Source: Euryodendron excelsum (Eukaryota > Streptophyta > Magnoliopsida > Ericales > Pentaphylacaceae). From it: DNA of 64,000 bases. The notes under the pieces are model-generated. The model was given only the letters and a program-made list of their open reading frames with translations, had not been told where the DNA came from and searched no databases. Location of the stretch: NCBI GenBank assembly GCA_033060915.1, contig CM065378.1, positions 57,400,001-57,464,000 of the forward strand. The letters run 5' to 3'. How positions within the stretch are numbered: position 1 is the stretch's first letter; each line of letters begins with the position of its first letter. This document shows positions 47,480 through 57,072 of this stretch, piece after piece. Both the position numbers and the translations under genes were made by a program.

Positions 47480-47840
47480 TATTCCAGGTAGCTTTCCGGA
47501 CCAGGCAGTCTTGGAAACCAACGCCATCCATGTAACTTCTCGGGATCGGGCAATCTTGGGGACTGACACCTTATCAAGTTCGAGACAGTTCACTTCTGGC
47601 GCCTGCTAGCCCACCAACATAGAATGTCCTTCATTTGGTAGTTCTCTGAAACCGGGCATTCTCAAAGACTAACACCACCAATTCAGGTAGCTTTCTAGGA
47701 CCAGGCGTTCTCAGGAACCAACACCACCCCTATAAGTAGTTCTCTAAGACCGGGCGTTCTTAGAGAGCAACACCGCACAGGTAGTTTTTCGAGACCGGGC
47801 AGTCTTGGGAACCAACACCTAGGTCAACCGGTGCCTGCTA
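47480..47840. repeat. GACCGGGC short tandem repeats (middle LTR)
   Basis: Six units of about 45-60 bp contain ggtag(c/t)tttc...gaccgggc(a/g)ttct(t/c)...aacacc. Several form hairpins, e.g. TCTAAGACC...GGTCTTAGA-like pairs. The outer LTR has the reverse-complement array at 53745-54140. Confidence 0.7.
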
Positions 47841-48309
47841 GCCCGACTCGGAGAAAAATGACCAAACCCGCCCCTTGGACCTCCATGCACGTTTTGGGAA
47901 AGTTCAAAATCACTCAAAATGATAAGTCCATCCTTCCAAAGTGTTGTTAAACCATTAGGCATCCCCGCATGCCATTTGGTCCAAATTCGGTCCTATTCCG
48001 GCCCACTCTAGTCAAAATGACTGTTTTGCCCCTGAACACCTTAACATTGCACAAACCCCGCCAAATGCTAAAAGACTCTCCCAAAGCCATCCCTGAACAA
48101 CCCTACACGCTTAATACAACACACCAAACCATTCCCGACCATTTCCAGCCAATCTCAGTCAGAATGACCGTTTTGCCCCTGAAAATCCAAATATGCCCTG
48201 AAACAGCACCGGCCTTGGGATTTCGAGCAAAGGGCTTCACCATACACCCTTGCTTAACCCGAGGAGGACCCTACGACACTAAACTCACACGACTTAATAA
48301 AAGTTTCCT

Positions 48310-48539
48310 GGAGCGTCTCGCAGACGCTCCGCCTAAATTATATTTTCTCCCGATTCCCTGGTTATAACGCACCATCAATTGACTTTGAGAAACACGTAAA
48401 TCAGGAAATTCTCGAAAGCTCGTTCATAGATCTTTCCATCGATACAGCTTGATTGGATAGATCGCTTCTCGAAACCCTTCATCGTATGACTCAAACCCAG
48501 TTACTTTTGGCAACCCCTGGAGCGTCTCACAGATGCTCC
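48310..48539. repeat. 208-bp tandem repeat units (middle LTR)
   Basis: The hairpins GGAGCGTCT-N3-AGACGCTCC at 48310-48330 and 48519-48539 are 209 bp apart. A third unit is completed at 50403 after the Copia insertion is removed (208 bp). The Copia element therefore inserted inside the third unit. Confidence 0.8.
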
Positions 48540-49344
48540 GCCAAGGTTGACTTTTTCCCCAATTCCCTTAATGAAACGCACCGTCAAACGATTTGAAAAA
48601 TGCGTAAATCTGGAAATTCCCAAGAGCATTTCCAGAGTACTTTCCATCGGTACGGACCGATCGAAAGGATCGCTTCCCGAAGGCCTCGATCACACGAAAC
48701 GAATGTTGGCCCAAGTAGGCAACCCAAGAGAGGGGGTGAATTGGGTTTTACAGAATTTTTAACAAGAGTTTCAACTAAAAAATCGTTTATGGATTTTAGT
48801 AACAAATAATCAAAGTATATGTATCAAGCAAATGAAGTGTACATTAAAACAAGTATTTGCAAGCATGCATAATGAGCAAGTAAGCAAAACAGAGGCAGAA
48901 GAAATATGCACCAGATTTATAGAGGTTCGGCCAACCTTGCCTACGTCCTCTCTTCTTCGATCCTTTCGAAGGAATTCCACTATGCAATACACCTTACACA
49001 GCCGCTGGTTGTGCCACGAGTGCCCAGCTCACTCTTTACAAAAGCTTCTTCCCAAGCTTTCAAAACCCAAGAGATTTTGTCCAAGCTTCTCTTAAACTTA
49101 CAAGTGTTTTTCCCAAGAACACTTAAACTTACAAGGTTACAAACCCACCCAAACAAGAATGAATGAAGATTATACAGAGAGTGACTCTTCTAGTGAGTAT
49201 ACAAATGAATACAACTCAATGGATAACTTTAAACACTCAGCAAAAACATGTAACAGTTAGGTGCAGGTGATTTTCAGCTTTGAAGCACTTGATATGAATG
49301 GTATGATTGCTCTTCTCTCTTTGTTTGAAGCTGTATGTATCTCA

Positions 49345-49353
49345 TATATATAG
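49345..49353 (-). promoter_or_regulatory. TATA box of Copia LTR B
   Basis: CTATATATA on the minus strand, about 95 bp downstream (minus sense) of the palindrome array, in the same relative place as in copy A. Confidence 0.45.
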
Positions 49354-49449
49354 GTATGGATCGATTCTAGCCGTTGGAGAAGTATGGGAGAAGATTTGGT
49401 TGTGTTTGTGCCCATACCGTCTGTCAGAAAACTAGCCGTTACAGTCTAG

Positions 49450-49692
49450 GAGTCGACTCTTTTCACAATGAGTCGACTATTTTTGCATTTCAGCAGATTT
49501 TTCAAGTTTCTGTCCAAATGAGTCGACTCTTTTGTCCCAGGAGTCGACTCTTTTTAGCAGTCTGCAGAATTGTTTGTTCTCTGTTGCAATGAGTCGACTC
49601 TTTTTGACCAGGAGTCGACTCTTTTAAGCTTCCAGCAGAATTCCAAGGCTCTGTTCGAATGAGTCAACTCTTCTTGCTAGAGGGGTCGACCC
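49450..49692. promoter_or_regulatory. Paired GAGTCGACTC palindromes, 71-bp period
   Basis: Eight sites start at about 49450, 49470, 49520, 49541, 49591, 49612, 49661 and 49683. They form four units of about 71 bp, each a pair about 21 bp apart. Most are perfect 10-bp palindromes; the last two are GAGTCAACTC and GGGTCGACCC. Confidence 0.65.
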
Positions 49693-50766
49693 TTTTTCCA
49701 AAAACCCATATTTTTGCAACTTTTCTTCATTCTTTTTCAAAGTTTCCAATCTCTTCAAGGATCATCTAAATAGGCTTTTTAAAGCTTGCAAACACTTCTT
49801 CAAGATTAGATGACTCCAAGAACATCTTCAATCCATTCAAGGTGAGTGTTCTTCATTTTCATCACTTGTAGAGCTCTTCCATTATCATAGCTTCATCCAT
49901 TGATTCAAGTCTTCTTCAATATCTTCAAGAGAGCTTCCACGACTTAGAATCTTCATTTCTTCAATCAACATGGCTTCTCCATGGACTTCAATAACTCAAG
50001 AAAGCTTTCCAAATCTTGTGATTCCTTCCATGTCTTCAAGACATCTTTACATCTATCAAGAAAACTTTTATGTTTTTGAGTTGGTCTCTTCTTTTTCCAT
50101 TCTTGCAAGATATCTTCAAGTACTCAAAGTCTTCAATCTTTTAAATCAAGACTTTGATCATTTTCATTCTTCTTCTTTGATATCCATCATCTTCATTCCC
50201 TTATAAAATCACCATTGTAGAATACATCACTTCATCATGCTTTTCATCATAAGTCCTCTATTATGATAAGCTTCAAGTCAAGATCTAATTAATAATTCAT
50301 CTGCACACTAAGTAGAATTATTAGATCATTTAACCATGTTTTGTTATCATCAAAATCAAGGCATTGACTCAACAACGAAAACAGCCACTTTCGAACACCC
50401 TCGGAGCGTATCACAAAGGCTCCGCAAAAGTGTCCTTTATACACGTTTCCCGAGACAATATCCCATGCTTCCAAACACAATTCAAACTTTCTAAAAACAT
50501 AAAAGTTCACCGGAAGCCCTAGGAGAACATCCCAAGTGCAACCGATTCCCCCAAAACCTTCCCAGTTGACTCAATTATCGAGGCAAAGTTTGGACGAACC
50601 TTCTCGGGGATGAAGCGTATGCTACATGCGCTCAAATTTTGATCAAATCGACCAAATTTCGATCAACAATCGAGATTTAACCAGTACACATGGTGCCATG
50701 TGTCATTTTGGCAATGGAACAGTACCTGTGCATGTCCTACATGCGCCAGGCCTGTTCCAGTTTGCC

Positions 50767-50774
50767 TATAAATA
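50767..50774 (+). promoter_or_regulatory. TATA box of middle Tat LTR
   Basis: CCTATAAATACC on the plus strand, 20-40 bp after the palindrome TGCATGTCCTACATGCGC (50729-50748); the best-preserved LTR promoter of the Tat copies. Confidence 0.5.
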
Positions 50775-52009
50775 CCAGACCCCCCTTTGCATATTCCAAC
50801 TCTGATTTATGATGCGAAGCTCTGCTGAAGTCACTCCAGAACTGCGAATCTCTATACACACTTCATCCCTCCAACACTTAGGTTAGATTTCATCATCCCC
50901 AAGCCTATATACTTCACATATAGAGCCTTATACACCATTAAACACTCCTTACCAACCCTTTAAGCCTTCTTGAAGTCATTCAAGCTCCAATCAAAACATC
51001 CTTGGAAGACTACAAGTGTGTTGAAGGCAAAAGGTGGTATCCCTTTTACATTTGTGTTTTCCCCCACTCTTCTCTTCTCCCTCCTAGCCTACTTAAGCTA
51101 TTCTCTATTTTAATCCCCATCTTCAACCCCCCTTTCTTGCATGCTTGAGCCAAGAGGGCTCTTAGATCATCCCTAGAGGAAAGCAAGTGAGAGCCACCGT
51201 GTAAGGGGACCTCTCACTAACCTACTTTGAGATGGTATGGCCTAAGAGTCCCTTATTTATATGGTGTAGCCTAAAAGCCTTGTATGTGATCATAACCCCT
51301 TGCATATTACTATTTCGATCATGTCTTGTATGCTTGGCTTCATTTTATGCTTATTGTCATGTTCTACAATGCTTACATTGCTCTTATTTTCATGCCATTT
51401 CCAAGCTCCATATTTCTTTCGAAAATGGTTTCAATAGTTGTCCCCTTGAAGCCTAGGATAAAACCTTAGAAATCATGCTTTAGAGAGTTTTCTACTAACC
51501 CCCTAACTCCTACTTTGGCATCATGATATTTTAACTTGCATAAGGGTTGCTTTCTAATTCTCCAAATTTCAAGATTTTCATTCTTTTAAGTTTAGTGGTT
51601 GGAATAGCCCTATGGAACCTTGTCTTGAGTGGTTTCCCTTTTGTTTGGCCATATGAACCATCTCTTGATGGAATGTTTCCATTGAAAAATGGTTTTCAAA
51701 ATCCTACACAAAAGATGATTTTCAAAAATGCATTCTCTCCATCTTTGCATCAAAAATTATTTTCCAAAAGTTACCACCATTATATTGATTTTTGAAATCC
51801 CCACTCTTGTCAAAATAAAAGTTATAATGGCCATGAGGAAACCTTCCTTGGAATGGTCTCCAATCGCCAACCATATAAACCATACTCTTGGTTAGAATCA
51901 AAATTTTCATGGAAATGATCTTCAAAAGGGTTGCCCACAAAAGTCCATCGCATAACTTGCTTTGTTTTTCAAAACTCTTTCCAAAAGTGCATTAAACCAA
52001 CTTTCAAAA

Positions 52010-52330
52010 CCATTTTCCAATCCAACCCTAGGTTAATTTGACCCTAGTTGTCCAACCCTAGGTTAACTTGACTCTAGTTGTCCAATCCTAGGCTAACTTG
52101 ACCCTAGTTGTCCAACCCTAAGCTAACTTGACCTTAGTTGTCCAACCCTAGGTTAACTTGACCCTAGTTTACTCATCTTAGGTTAACCTAACCCTAAGTC
52201 ATCCAAACCTTAGGTTAACCCTACCCTAGTTAGTTAACCATAGGTCATCTTAACCCTAGGTTAACCTAACCCAAGCTAGTCAACCTTAGGTCACCCCTAA
52301 CCCTAAGCCAACCCAACCTAGGTTAGTATA
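52010..52330. repeat. Telomere-like repeats in middle LTR
   Basis: About ten imperfect units such as gtccaaccctaggttaacttg with a period near 30 bp. Inverse counterpart of 44370-44655. Confidence 0.8.
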
Positions 52331-53744
52331 CTTCAAGGTTCCAACTCTTGAACCATTTTCTAAATAATCACTCAATTTTAAACCATTCTCATAACTCACT
52401 TTTCCAAAACCTCCCACTCTCTTGATTTCAAAAAACCAACTCCATAAACTCTTCGAATGTTCTTACGCTCCATCTTCAAGGCATTTCTAAAAATGTTTTC
52501 AAAAGGTCACAAACCTAAGGCGTCCCTAGCCCTCTCATGGTTAGGGATTCCAAAGAAAGTGATAAATCAAGAACAATCCCTAAGGTTTTCCATATTAGGA
52601 TTCCAAAACCTTAGCCATTTCCAAAAACCACTTTCAAAAATTAATTCATCAAAACATTCTAAAGTCATACCTCCAAGGTTTCAAAACAAGATTTCAAAAA
52701 ACACTTTCAAGTTCTTTTGAGTCATGCCAAAGTATTTTTCCAAAACTCCCTTAAGTTAATCCAAAAACATTTTCAAAACACCCCACCATCCAATTTCAAG
52801 TCAAAACTTCCAAGACCACAAAAAGTCTTTAACTTCCAAAGACCTTAAAGTGTCTTAAACTTTTCCCAAAGATCTCAAAGTGTCTTAAACTTTTTCAAAG
52901 ACCCCAAAGTATCTTCAAACCTTCCAAAGGCCCTAATGCGCCTATTTTCCATCAGGCTCTTGCCCGAAGCCTGAACTACGAATGACCTGATTCTCGCCAA
53001 ATGAGATACGTAGGCAACCTAAAATGGTGCGGTCATAACTTCTATTTCAACTCCAATCCCTTTTTCAAAAATTCCAATCAATTCAAAGTTTCTATTCCAA
53101 ACTCTTTCAAAACCCCTATTATTTTCAAACTTCTTTTAAAAACTTGCATCATGCATCATCCATCCGAAAAGTGATGACTAAACTCCGTTTTTAAAATTCT
53201 AAAGTGGATATTAAGTGGACAATGGTAACCGATTATTCTAGTGAGTGAACAAAAGGGTGATTAGACATGTAGGCACCGAAAGGGCGAGGTAGGGTGATGA
53301 TCTTAGGATATCTTTCCTACACATAACCAACCCCCGAACCATAGATTTATATTTTCAAATGACCAAAATGGAGTTATTTTCCAAAAGAGCTTAAATCTTT
53401 CCAAAGGTTGCCAAACAACCTATTTTCTTAAAAACCCTCTCTTGAAGGAGTTTTCAAAACCTTTTCAAAAAAAACCCTAAGTTTAATCTTCGGATTAACA
53501 CTTAGTTTTAGATGCCCTAACTCACCTTAATCAAGTTAGGTGGCGACTCCTATTTTTCTGAAAAGCCCTTAGTCAAACCAATTTTCAAATCTAGTCGCAC
53601 TTGTCTTTCTAGGAGGATGAGTTCTAATGACAGAATTCCATGCTTTTTGTCTTCAAGCCAAAAGGACCTTGGACACCCTAAAAACCGGGGCGCGACAAGG
53701 TCCAAGGGGCAGTTTGGTCATTTTTTACCGAGTCAGGCTAGTAA

Positions 53745-54140
53745 GCGCCGGTGTTGATCTAGGTGTTGGTCTCCAAAACCGCCCAGTCTCGGAAAGCTAC
53801 CTGTGTGGTATTGGTCCCTGAGACCGCCCGGTCTTAGAGAGCTACTTGTAGGGTGATGTTGGTTTTTTAGAACGCTTGGTTTCAAAAAACTAACTGTAAG
53901 GGTGGTGTTGGTCCCTGAGAACGCCTGGACTCGGAGAACTACCAAATGCCAGACATTCTACATTGGTGGGTTAGCATGTGCCAAAAATGAACCGTCTGGA
54001 ATTTGATAAGGTGTTGGTCCCCGAGATCGTCCGATCTCGGGAAACTACCTAGATGGCCTCGATTCCCGACACCGCCCAGTCTCAGGAAGCTACCTGGATA
54101 GCGCTGATTTCCCAGACCGCCCCGTCTTGGAAAGGTGCCT
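53745..54140. repeat. GACCG short tandem repeats (outer LTR tail)
   Basis: Units of the form ggtgttggtccc(t)gagaccgcccggtct...gaaagctacct repeat about seven times; reverse complement of 47480-47840. A 69-codon and a 70-codon frame here are repeat artefacts. Confidence 0.7.
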
Positions 54141-54357
54141 AAGGGCAAGCTGGTCTTTTCAGCTTCAATTGGGCTTTGTAGGCCCGAGGAGCAACCAGCT
54201 GATTGGATTAGAGTTTGAAAGAGTCGTTTTAGCTCGCATGTGTTGTGATGTTTGAAAGTTGGATCCGGTCGGGCTGAAGATTACTGAGTGGGCAAAAATG
54301 AGGTGCTTACACTACTTTTTAAAACTTTTTTAAAACGAAAAAATGTATTCAAACTTA

Positions 54358-54598
54358 GGGGGTGTTTGGACATCTATCTTATTTTGTATTTTATAGCTTA
54401 AACTTATATCTTATAGGTTATTTCTAGAATGATGTTTGCTTCACCTTAAAAAATTCACTTAAAAAAGATGTTTACCATGACATCACTTAAAAAAGTAACT
54501 TATATACTTCACATATTTTTATAAAAAGCCATTTTAAAATGTGGCCTTTGAAAAGAACTTATGGCTTATAACTTATAAGCTTTCATCCAAACACCCCC
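54358..54598. mobile_element. Tourist-like MITE, 241 bp
   Basis: Terminal inverted repeats GGGGGTGTTTGGA (left) and TCCAAACACCCCC (right) are perfect over 13 bp, with TTA on both sides (54355-54357 and 54599-54601). TTA/TAA duplication and a GGG..TGTTTGG terminus are the marks of Tourist (PIF/Harbinger) MITEs. The interior is AT-rich with cttataagc foldback pieces and no gene. Confidence 0.85.
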
Positions 54599-54601
54599 TT
54601 A

Positions 54602-56050
54602 GTACATATATAAAATTGAGAATATGAGAACAGTTGTACAAACTATAATGGGAGCGAAAATGCCTTTGTACGTGTGTGAAAGATGCAAATTATAGAATTA
54701 CCACCCAAAACACCTCAATTTTAAGTTTCCTTAGTGGAGTGTGTAAAGTTTTATACAGATTAGGAAAATCTTAAAAACTTTCTATATGAGATAAGCTCCT
54801 ACGTACAAAACCTACAAACAACTTGAACATTGTGAGCTATATATATTAAATATATGGATAGCGTACAACATTGTACCCCACTGCATAATAGCATTGCTGC
54901 GATGACATTCTAATATCACCATATCTTTGATAGTGGTAGTCCTTATACGGTGGTGGTAGCTAGGGGCGGCAATTCTAGCGCAAACCCATGAAACCATTCA
55001 AATTCGTTCATTAAAAAATCGTCCAAACTCGCCTAATTATATAAGAGGATTGTAATTGAATTATTACATGCAAACTCATTTAAAAGCAGATAGAACGAAC
55101 AACCAATGAGTGTCCAATGGGTTAGTGGAAGGGTGCTAGTGCGGGCTGATAATGGACAAAGCGGTACATGGCTGATAGCAAGGCTGACCACATCATGCTA
55201 TTGCTCACTGGCACTTAGAGGATCCAAGGGTTTATCGATTCCGAACGCGAGCTTGAAGTCAGTGAATTGACGCTTGTCTTAAATTCAAAGGTCCTTGTAA
55301 GCTGCTTGGGTGGCATGCCCCTCTAGTGTTGTACAATTAACTCATTTCATCATACTAGCTGGACTGCAAAACTTTAATTTTGGGCTAACTTGTCCAACCC
55401 ATGTCCAATTACACCCATTTAAATTTGACCTGCTTATTAATTGAGTAAATTTAGGCTAACCCATTTTAACCTGCAACTCATAAATATTCAACCCAAATCA
55501 ATTCAAATCCGCCCATTTATCACTCCTAGTGGTCGCTCATGCATGTGCCCAAAATAATAGTCCATGCGGATTGCAACAGTCGTCTCCGGGAGCAGCTACA
55601 GCTACCAATGACTTAAGCCTATGGGTTGATTTAGGGATAGAACCAGGAGCCTTATTGCGAGAGAGTTAAGGTAAAAAAAACATATTGAGAGGAGATTAAG
55701 GTAAAAAAAAAAAAAATCCAATTTTAATAGGTAAAGTTAGAATTTTTTAAATTTTGTTGGAGGGTTTGATGCGTTTGAGCTTACATGAGCTATGATTTAA
55801 ATGCATGCAAAGGGCTAGGGCGTAAGAGAGCTTTGATGTATGGTGTCATGAAGAAGGGGTAAATTTTCAATGGTAAGAGAATACCAACTACTATTACTCA
55901 AATTCAAATTTTACAATGTCGAGTCTATTTAAGAGACAGAAGATAAAAAAAATAACACAATTAAGTGGTATCCTAAATTATGAATGCTGTTCATCTACTA
56001 ATGCTGAATATGCTTAAGTGAAATATGATTTTAACTTTATTTTTAACAAA
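54602..56050. other. Spacer
   Basis: No gene seen. 55000-55520 has phrases such as aactcgcc...aacccat and tgggctaacttgtccaaccc in opposite senses, suggesting a decayed inverted-repeat element of about 550 bp (tags aggggcggcaattctag at 54962 and tttatcactcctagtgg at 55516). At 55636 begins another agggatagaaccagg-type repeat edge. Confidence 0.4.
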
Positions 56051-56055
56051 AAAAA

Positions 56056-57066
56056 TGTTGAAAAATAATCCCTATTTAAATGCCGTGTGTATAATTAGTA
56101 ATCAACAATAATAAGATAATAAGAATGTATCTAATTATCAACTAGAAGCTATTTTAACTAGAAAACAATTAGAATCTAAATAACAACAAATTAAATCATA
56201 ACGACTTATCCAGTTATCGTTCGCTAAAACAGAAAATCTAGAAGTTGAAAGATAGACCGAGTCGAGTATTTCACACTCTCTCCTTAAAGACAGATTCACC
56301 CCCTACAGTTAGTGCTCACGGGATGATGAGCGTCTGACTCCCAGGATAAAACGATCTCAGCAGTCTTTTGGCAGCACTTCAATAAAAACTGCTCGGTGGC
56401 TTCACAAGATGGTCTAAACTCTCTTAGAAAATTATGGGAGGAAGAAGAAGAAGAATTCGTTGTATGCAACAATTCAGAATTTCAGAATGTGATGAATACT
56501 AGAATGCTGCCTCTTTTTATAGAGCCCAGGTGCCAGTTCGGTCAACGAACACATCCGTTCTGTCAAACCGTCAGAAATTAATTAATTTAATTAATGTCAA
56601 ATTAATTAATAAAAATAATTAATTAATTTAATTCGGACCCTGGCCCAAAAAGATAAGACTCGAACCAAACCCACGACCCACGTCCTGACCCGGACAGGCG
56701 GGAGGCAGCCCGCGCATGTGTGGAATATTGATTAACCCATGAGTTTTATAGGTCCCCCTTTCACAAAAGTGGGACCCAAACCTTACTCCAAACTTAGGTT
56801 ATATATGCACAACATATTTTTCAAAAGAAATCAATGTGGGATAACTCACTTTCAACTATATAACCTATATTCGAGAGGGTAACTTTGGAGGCCAATAACT
56901 CATTCAATCCAACACGGATTTGAGCAAGTAAATTGTCTAGATTCATCTTCTCTCGGAGGTGAATCCAACGCACCAATAACCTGACACAAAGGATGTATGG
57001 GTCACATATTTATATTAGCTCAAAGATTAACAAAACAATAGGTTTACACCCATATTTTTTCTAACA
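56056..57066 (-). repeat. Candidate Copia LTR, 1011 bp
   Basis: On the minus strand it starts at 57066 with TGTTAGAAAAAATATGG and ends TTTTTCAACA at 56056, giving TGTTG/CAACA-type ends. AAAAA flanks both sides, but as low-complexity sequence this is weak evidence. A TATA box, CTATAAAAAGAGG, lies at about 56524-56512 on the minus strand, and a cluster of TTAATTAA lies just upstream. No internal region adjoins it, so it would be a solo LTR. Confidence 0.55.
56575..56634. promoter_or_regulatory. TTAATTAA cluster in candidate LTR
   Basis: About five overlapping TTAATTAA/AATTAATT palindromes in 60 bp, about 55 bp upstream (minus sense) of the TATA box. Low complexity makes coincidence more likely than for the GC-containing arrays. 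Confidence 0.35.
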
Positions 57067-57072
57067 AAAAAA

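Larger units (their letters stand above)
48704..50374 (-). mobile_element. Copia solo LTR (copy B), 1671 bp
   Basis: It begins TGTTGGCCCAAGTAGGCAAC and ends CATTGACTCAACA in plus coordinates; true orientation is minus. It is flanked by a perfect 5-bp duplication ACGAA (48699-48703 and 50375-50379). Its first and last 60 bp match copy A, but the middle differs, with GAGTCGACTC palindromes where A has GTGTCGACAC, so it is a sister subfamily. TATA box at 49345-49353 on the minus strand. There is no internal region. Confidence 0.92.
47317..53697 (+). mobile_element. Middle Tat/Ogre solo LTR, inverted
   Basis: It runs TGTAAGCACACCATTTTTGC to GGGGCGCGACA in plus orientation, its true sense. Removing the Copia insertion leaves about 4.7 kb. 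It is similar to the outer LTR along its whole length but inverted, making a large inverted repeat. Parts in order: GACCGGGC-type short repeats (47490-47840), 208-bp repeats with hairpins (48310-48540 and 50403), palindromes at 50605-50748, a TATA box (50767-50774), telomere-like repeats (52010-52330) and the ggtggcgactcc block (53540). Confidence 0.88.
42727..54311 (-). mobile_element. Outer Tat/Ogre solo LTR (split)
   Basis: Two parts, 42727-47316 and 53698-54311, make about 5.2 kb once the insertion and one copy of its target duplication are removed. In plus coordinates it opens TGTCGCGCTCTGATTTTTAA and closes GGTGCTTACA; true orientation is minus. The 5-bp duplication CTACT is perfect. 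Parts seen in plus order are: gtcgccacctaactt block, fttgaaag-type purine-rich stretch, telomere-like aacctagg repeats (44370-44655), a GCGCATGT palindrome (46093-46111), three 208-bp repeats (46450-46900), and, after the insertion, GACCG-type short repeats (53745-54140). LTRs of this length are typical of Ogre-like elements. Confidence 0.88.
42722..54316. mobile_element. Three-level nest of solo LTRs
   Basis: Outer Tat LTR (42727-54311, flanked by CTACT on both sides) contains a second, inverted Tat LTR (47317-53697, flanked by AGATC/AGGTC), which contains a Copia solo LTR (48704-50374, flanked by ACGAA twice). Each layer has TG...CA ends and its own 5-bp target duplication, so the order of insertion is outer, middle, inner. 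No internal region of any of the three elements remains. Confidence 0.9.

Noticed and set aside
47969..48367. 132-codon open frame on the plus strand
   Set aside because: It lies entirely within the middle Tat LTR, consists of two repeats of an LTR paragraph (the (K/R)MTVLPL phrase twice), and has no counterpart in the outer LTR frame.
52010..52330. Interstitial telomere sequence
   Set aside because: The units are not TTTAGGG repeats and the same array sits at the equivalent place in the other Tat LTR.
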